DNA from: JBDNFP01 sp041689775
Lineage (GTDB): Bacteria > Bacteroidota > Bacteroidia > Cytophagales > Spirosomataceae
Assembly: GCA_041689775.1 (NCBI GenBank)
Contig: JBDNFP010000327.1
Location: 1-15,914, forward strand
Direction: 5' to 3'
DNA length: 15,914 nt
The notes below the pieces were generated by a model. It searched no databases and was not told where the DNA came from. It saw only the letters and a program-made list of their open reading frames with translations. Position numbers and translations under genes: made by a program. This document shows positions 15,184 through 15,914 of the stretch, piece after piece (the stretch's first letter is position 1; the number at the start of each line of letters is the position of its first letter).

Positions 15184-15327
15184 ATTAAGTCCAATAAAAC
15201 AAAGACGCAATGGGGAGCGGAAAGGATATTCAAGTCGAAGACTTTTGTTGTTCCTGCCGACAAGTTGCCAACGGATGAAGAACATTTGCTAGGTTTTAAA
15301 CTTGACGGGAGCGGGGTAAATATTTAA
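15184..15327 (+). pseudogene. Possible C-terminal fragment of a gene, start missing
   Basis: Between TGA 15181-15183 and TAA 15325-15327 the plus strand is open for 47 codons with no start. It reads protein-like, with QWGAERIFKSKTFVVPADKL and a tail HLLGFKLDGSGVNI. The VVPADKL segment resembles IIVPADKL in the DPP-IV encoded at 5810, but nothing else aligns clearly. It overlaps the 3' end of the minus-strand gene at 15289, so one of the two ends is probably a rearrangement junction. The fragment is weakly supported. Confidence 0.22.
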
Positions 15328-15678
15328 TTCAGTAAATAAATCGCCCATTGGTTGGTCAAGCCAAAATGACTCAATAAAAGTTTCCATCAGAATCATTTGA
15401 AAATCGTTGAGATATTTAACTCCATTAGAAAACACAAAAGGCACAATTCTTTCGTTGTCGCTGACATAAAGTTTGAATTGGTAACTGATGCCAACCATTT
15501 TCTCATACGACGGAATCCGTTTTTTTGCTATTTCTTCGTATGTTTTAAGTTTATAGTTTTTAGATGCCAAATACCAATTAACAGTGGATGTAATGATTGA
15601 AGCCAGAATCGCGCCTAAAAATGAACTCGTCAGTAAAAGTGTCAGCGTTTTCCAGTTATCTTTCAATAATTCATCCAT
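15289..15678 (-). CDS. Small membrane protein with one N-terminal helix, unknown function
   Basis: This 129-residue protein starts MDELLKDNWKTLT, then one transmembrane helix (LLLTSSFLGAILASIITSTV, about 14-33), then a charged cytoplasmic helix (YKLKTYEEIAKKRIPSYEKM) and a folded remainder ending in NIYPAPVKFKT. It has the layout of small Bacteroidota membrane-anchored proteins of unknown role, some of which accompany mobile or defence loci. I cannot name a family with confidence. The C-terminal ten residues overlap the plus-strand fragment at 15184-15327, so the natural C-terminus may be truncated or replaced. The upstream region has a hairpin at 15720-15744, and the IS30-type end begins about 100 bases before the start codon. 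Its AT-rich composition differs from that of the membrane protein gene to its left. Confidence 0.6.
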   Translation of the reverse strand: MDELLKDNWKTLTLLLTSSFLGAILASIITSTVNWYLASKNYKLKTYEEIAKKRIPSYEKMVGISYQFKLYVSDNERIVPFVFSNGVKYLNDFQMILMETFIESFWLDQPMGDLFTELNIYPAPVKFKT

Positions 15679-15719
15679 GCAGTTTTATCTTTAAAATTCT
15701 TTTATACGGTATCTGCCAA

Positions 15720-15744
15720 CGGCACTCGGCTTTGTCTAGTGCCG
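15720..15744. repeat. Hairpin upstream of the small membrane protein gene
   Basis: CGGCACT (15720-15726) and AGTGCCG (15738-15744) pair across 11 bases, within the 5' region of the minus-strand gene at 15678. It is preceded by CTGCCAA. It could be a leader hairpin or part of a dispersed repeat; no second copy is in the window. Confidence 0.45.
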
Positions 15745-15776
15745 AATTTATGAAAACTAGATTTTAATTTTAAGGT

Positions 15777-15798
15777 GGATTCAAGTAATAAACGCAAC
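15777..15798. repeat. IS30-type terminal inverted repeat (right-hand IS)
   Basis: GGATTCAAGTAATAAACGCAAC matches the complement of 78-99 with one mismatch. It overlaps the final codons of the IS30-like transposase, as is usual at the 3' end of such elements. The IS boundary is therefore at or a few bases left of 15777. Confidence 0.65.
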
Positions 15799-15914
15799 AC
15801 CTTCGTTATTTAGGGTAGCGTTTCGAAAAACTTCCTCGGGCGATCGGAACCCGAATCTCTTCCTGGGTCTTTGGTTTAAAATGTCCACTACTTCGTTCAC
15901 TCTCTGCTCGGTGA
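15781..15914 (-). mobile_element. IS30 family transposase, C-terminal 43 residues (runs off the right edge)
   Basis: The minus strand from 15912 reads TEQRVNEVVDILNQRPRKRF, then GFRSPEEVFRNATLNNEG and ends VAFIT-stop at 15781. The run NQRPRKRFGFRSPEEVF is the well-known end of IS30-type DDE transposases. Only the C-terminus is inside the window; the DDE catalytic residues would be to the right. Whether the element is complete cannot be seen. The terminal inverted repeat at 15777-15798 overlaps these codons. Confidence 0.88.

Noticed and set aside
15119..15760. Integron attC sites around the small membrane protein gene
   Set aside because: The GGCTAAC and CTGCCAAC strings do not fit the attC core (RYYYAAC/GTTRRRY), and no integrase or paired sites are present.

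Overview
The window looks like an accessory stretch of a Bacteroidota chromosome, most likely Cytophagales. The signs are DUF1573 and TlpA-like proteins, Bacteroidota-style lipoproteins, start codons with no evident Shine-Dalgarno sequence, a GH95 fucosidase next to a periplasmic DPP-IV peptidase, and small antitoxins of types common in this group. Genus cannot be assigned from the sequence alone.

Both edges carry the end of an IS30-type element. A 22-base terminal sequence at 78-99 recurs inverted at 15777-15798 with one mismatch. At the right edge it overlaps the 3' end of an IS30-like transposase gene. At the left edge it follows a 48-bp perfect palindrome plus T run. The intervening ~15.7 kb is therefore bracketed by two related IS ends, like a composite transposon or a fossil of one.

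Layout: (1) 79-918, AT-rich: a thioredoxin-like gene cut off by the IS, coupled to a DUF1573 lipoprotein gene and a terminator. (2) 949-5780, a decayed toxin-antitoxin and small-gene island: a 5'-truncated HNH nuclease gene, an orphan antitoxin, a secreted sugar isomerase-like protein, a four-helix membrane protein gene broken by a frameshift and a stop, a Fic gene that has lost its catalytic half, one intact DUF433/DUF5615 toxin-antitoxin pair, one intact and one frameshifted DUF6364-type antitoxin. Five copies of a two-hairpin REP-like repeat and two copies of a second palindromic repeat lie among them. (3) 5810-10532: DPP-IV (S9B) and a GH95 alpha-L-fucosidase, same strand, 43 bp apart, both exported. 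(4) 10560-13562, minus strand: an alpha/beta-hydrolase lipoprotein and a single-chain iron-sulfur L-serine ammonia-lyase, separated by 477 bp with an operator-like palindrome but no gene. (5) 13745-15115: a large polytopic membrane protein of unknown function. (6) 15184-15914: a gene fragment, a small one-helix membrane protein and the IS30-like transposase end.

Functionally, DPP-IV, the fucosidase, the esterase-like lipoprotein and the sugar isomerase-like protein fit peptide and glycan scavenging in the periplasm, and serine ammonia-lyase would feed serine into pyruvate. I found no CRISPR array, tRNA or rRNA. I see no convincing complete novel system. The most interesting signal is the repeated loss of toxin or catalytic halves from toxin-antitoxin-like genes beside a local family of hairpin repeats.
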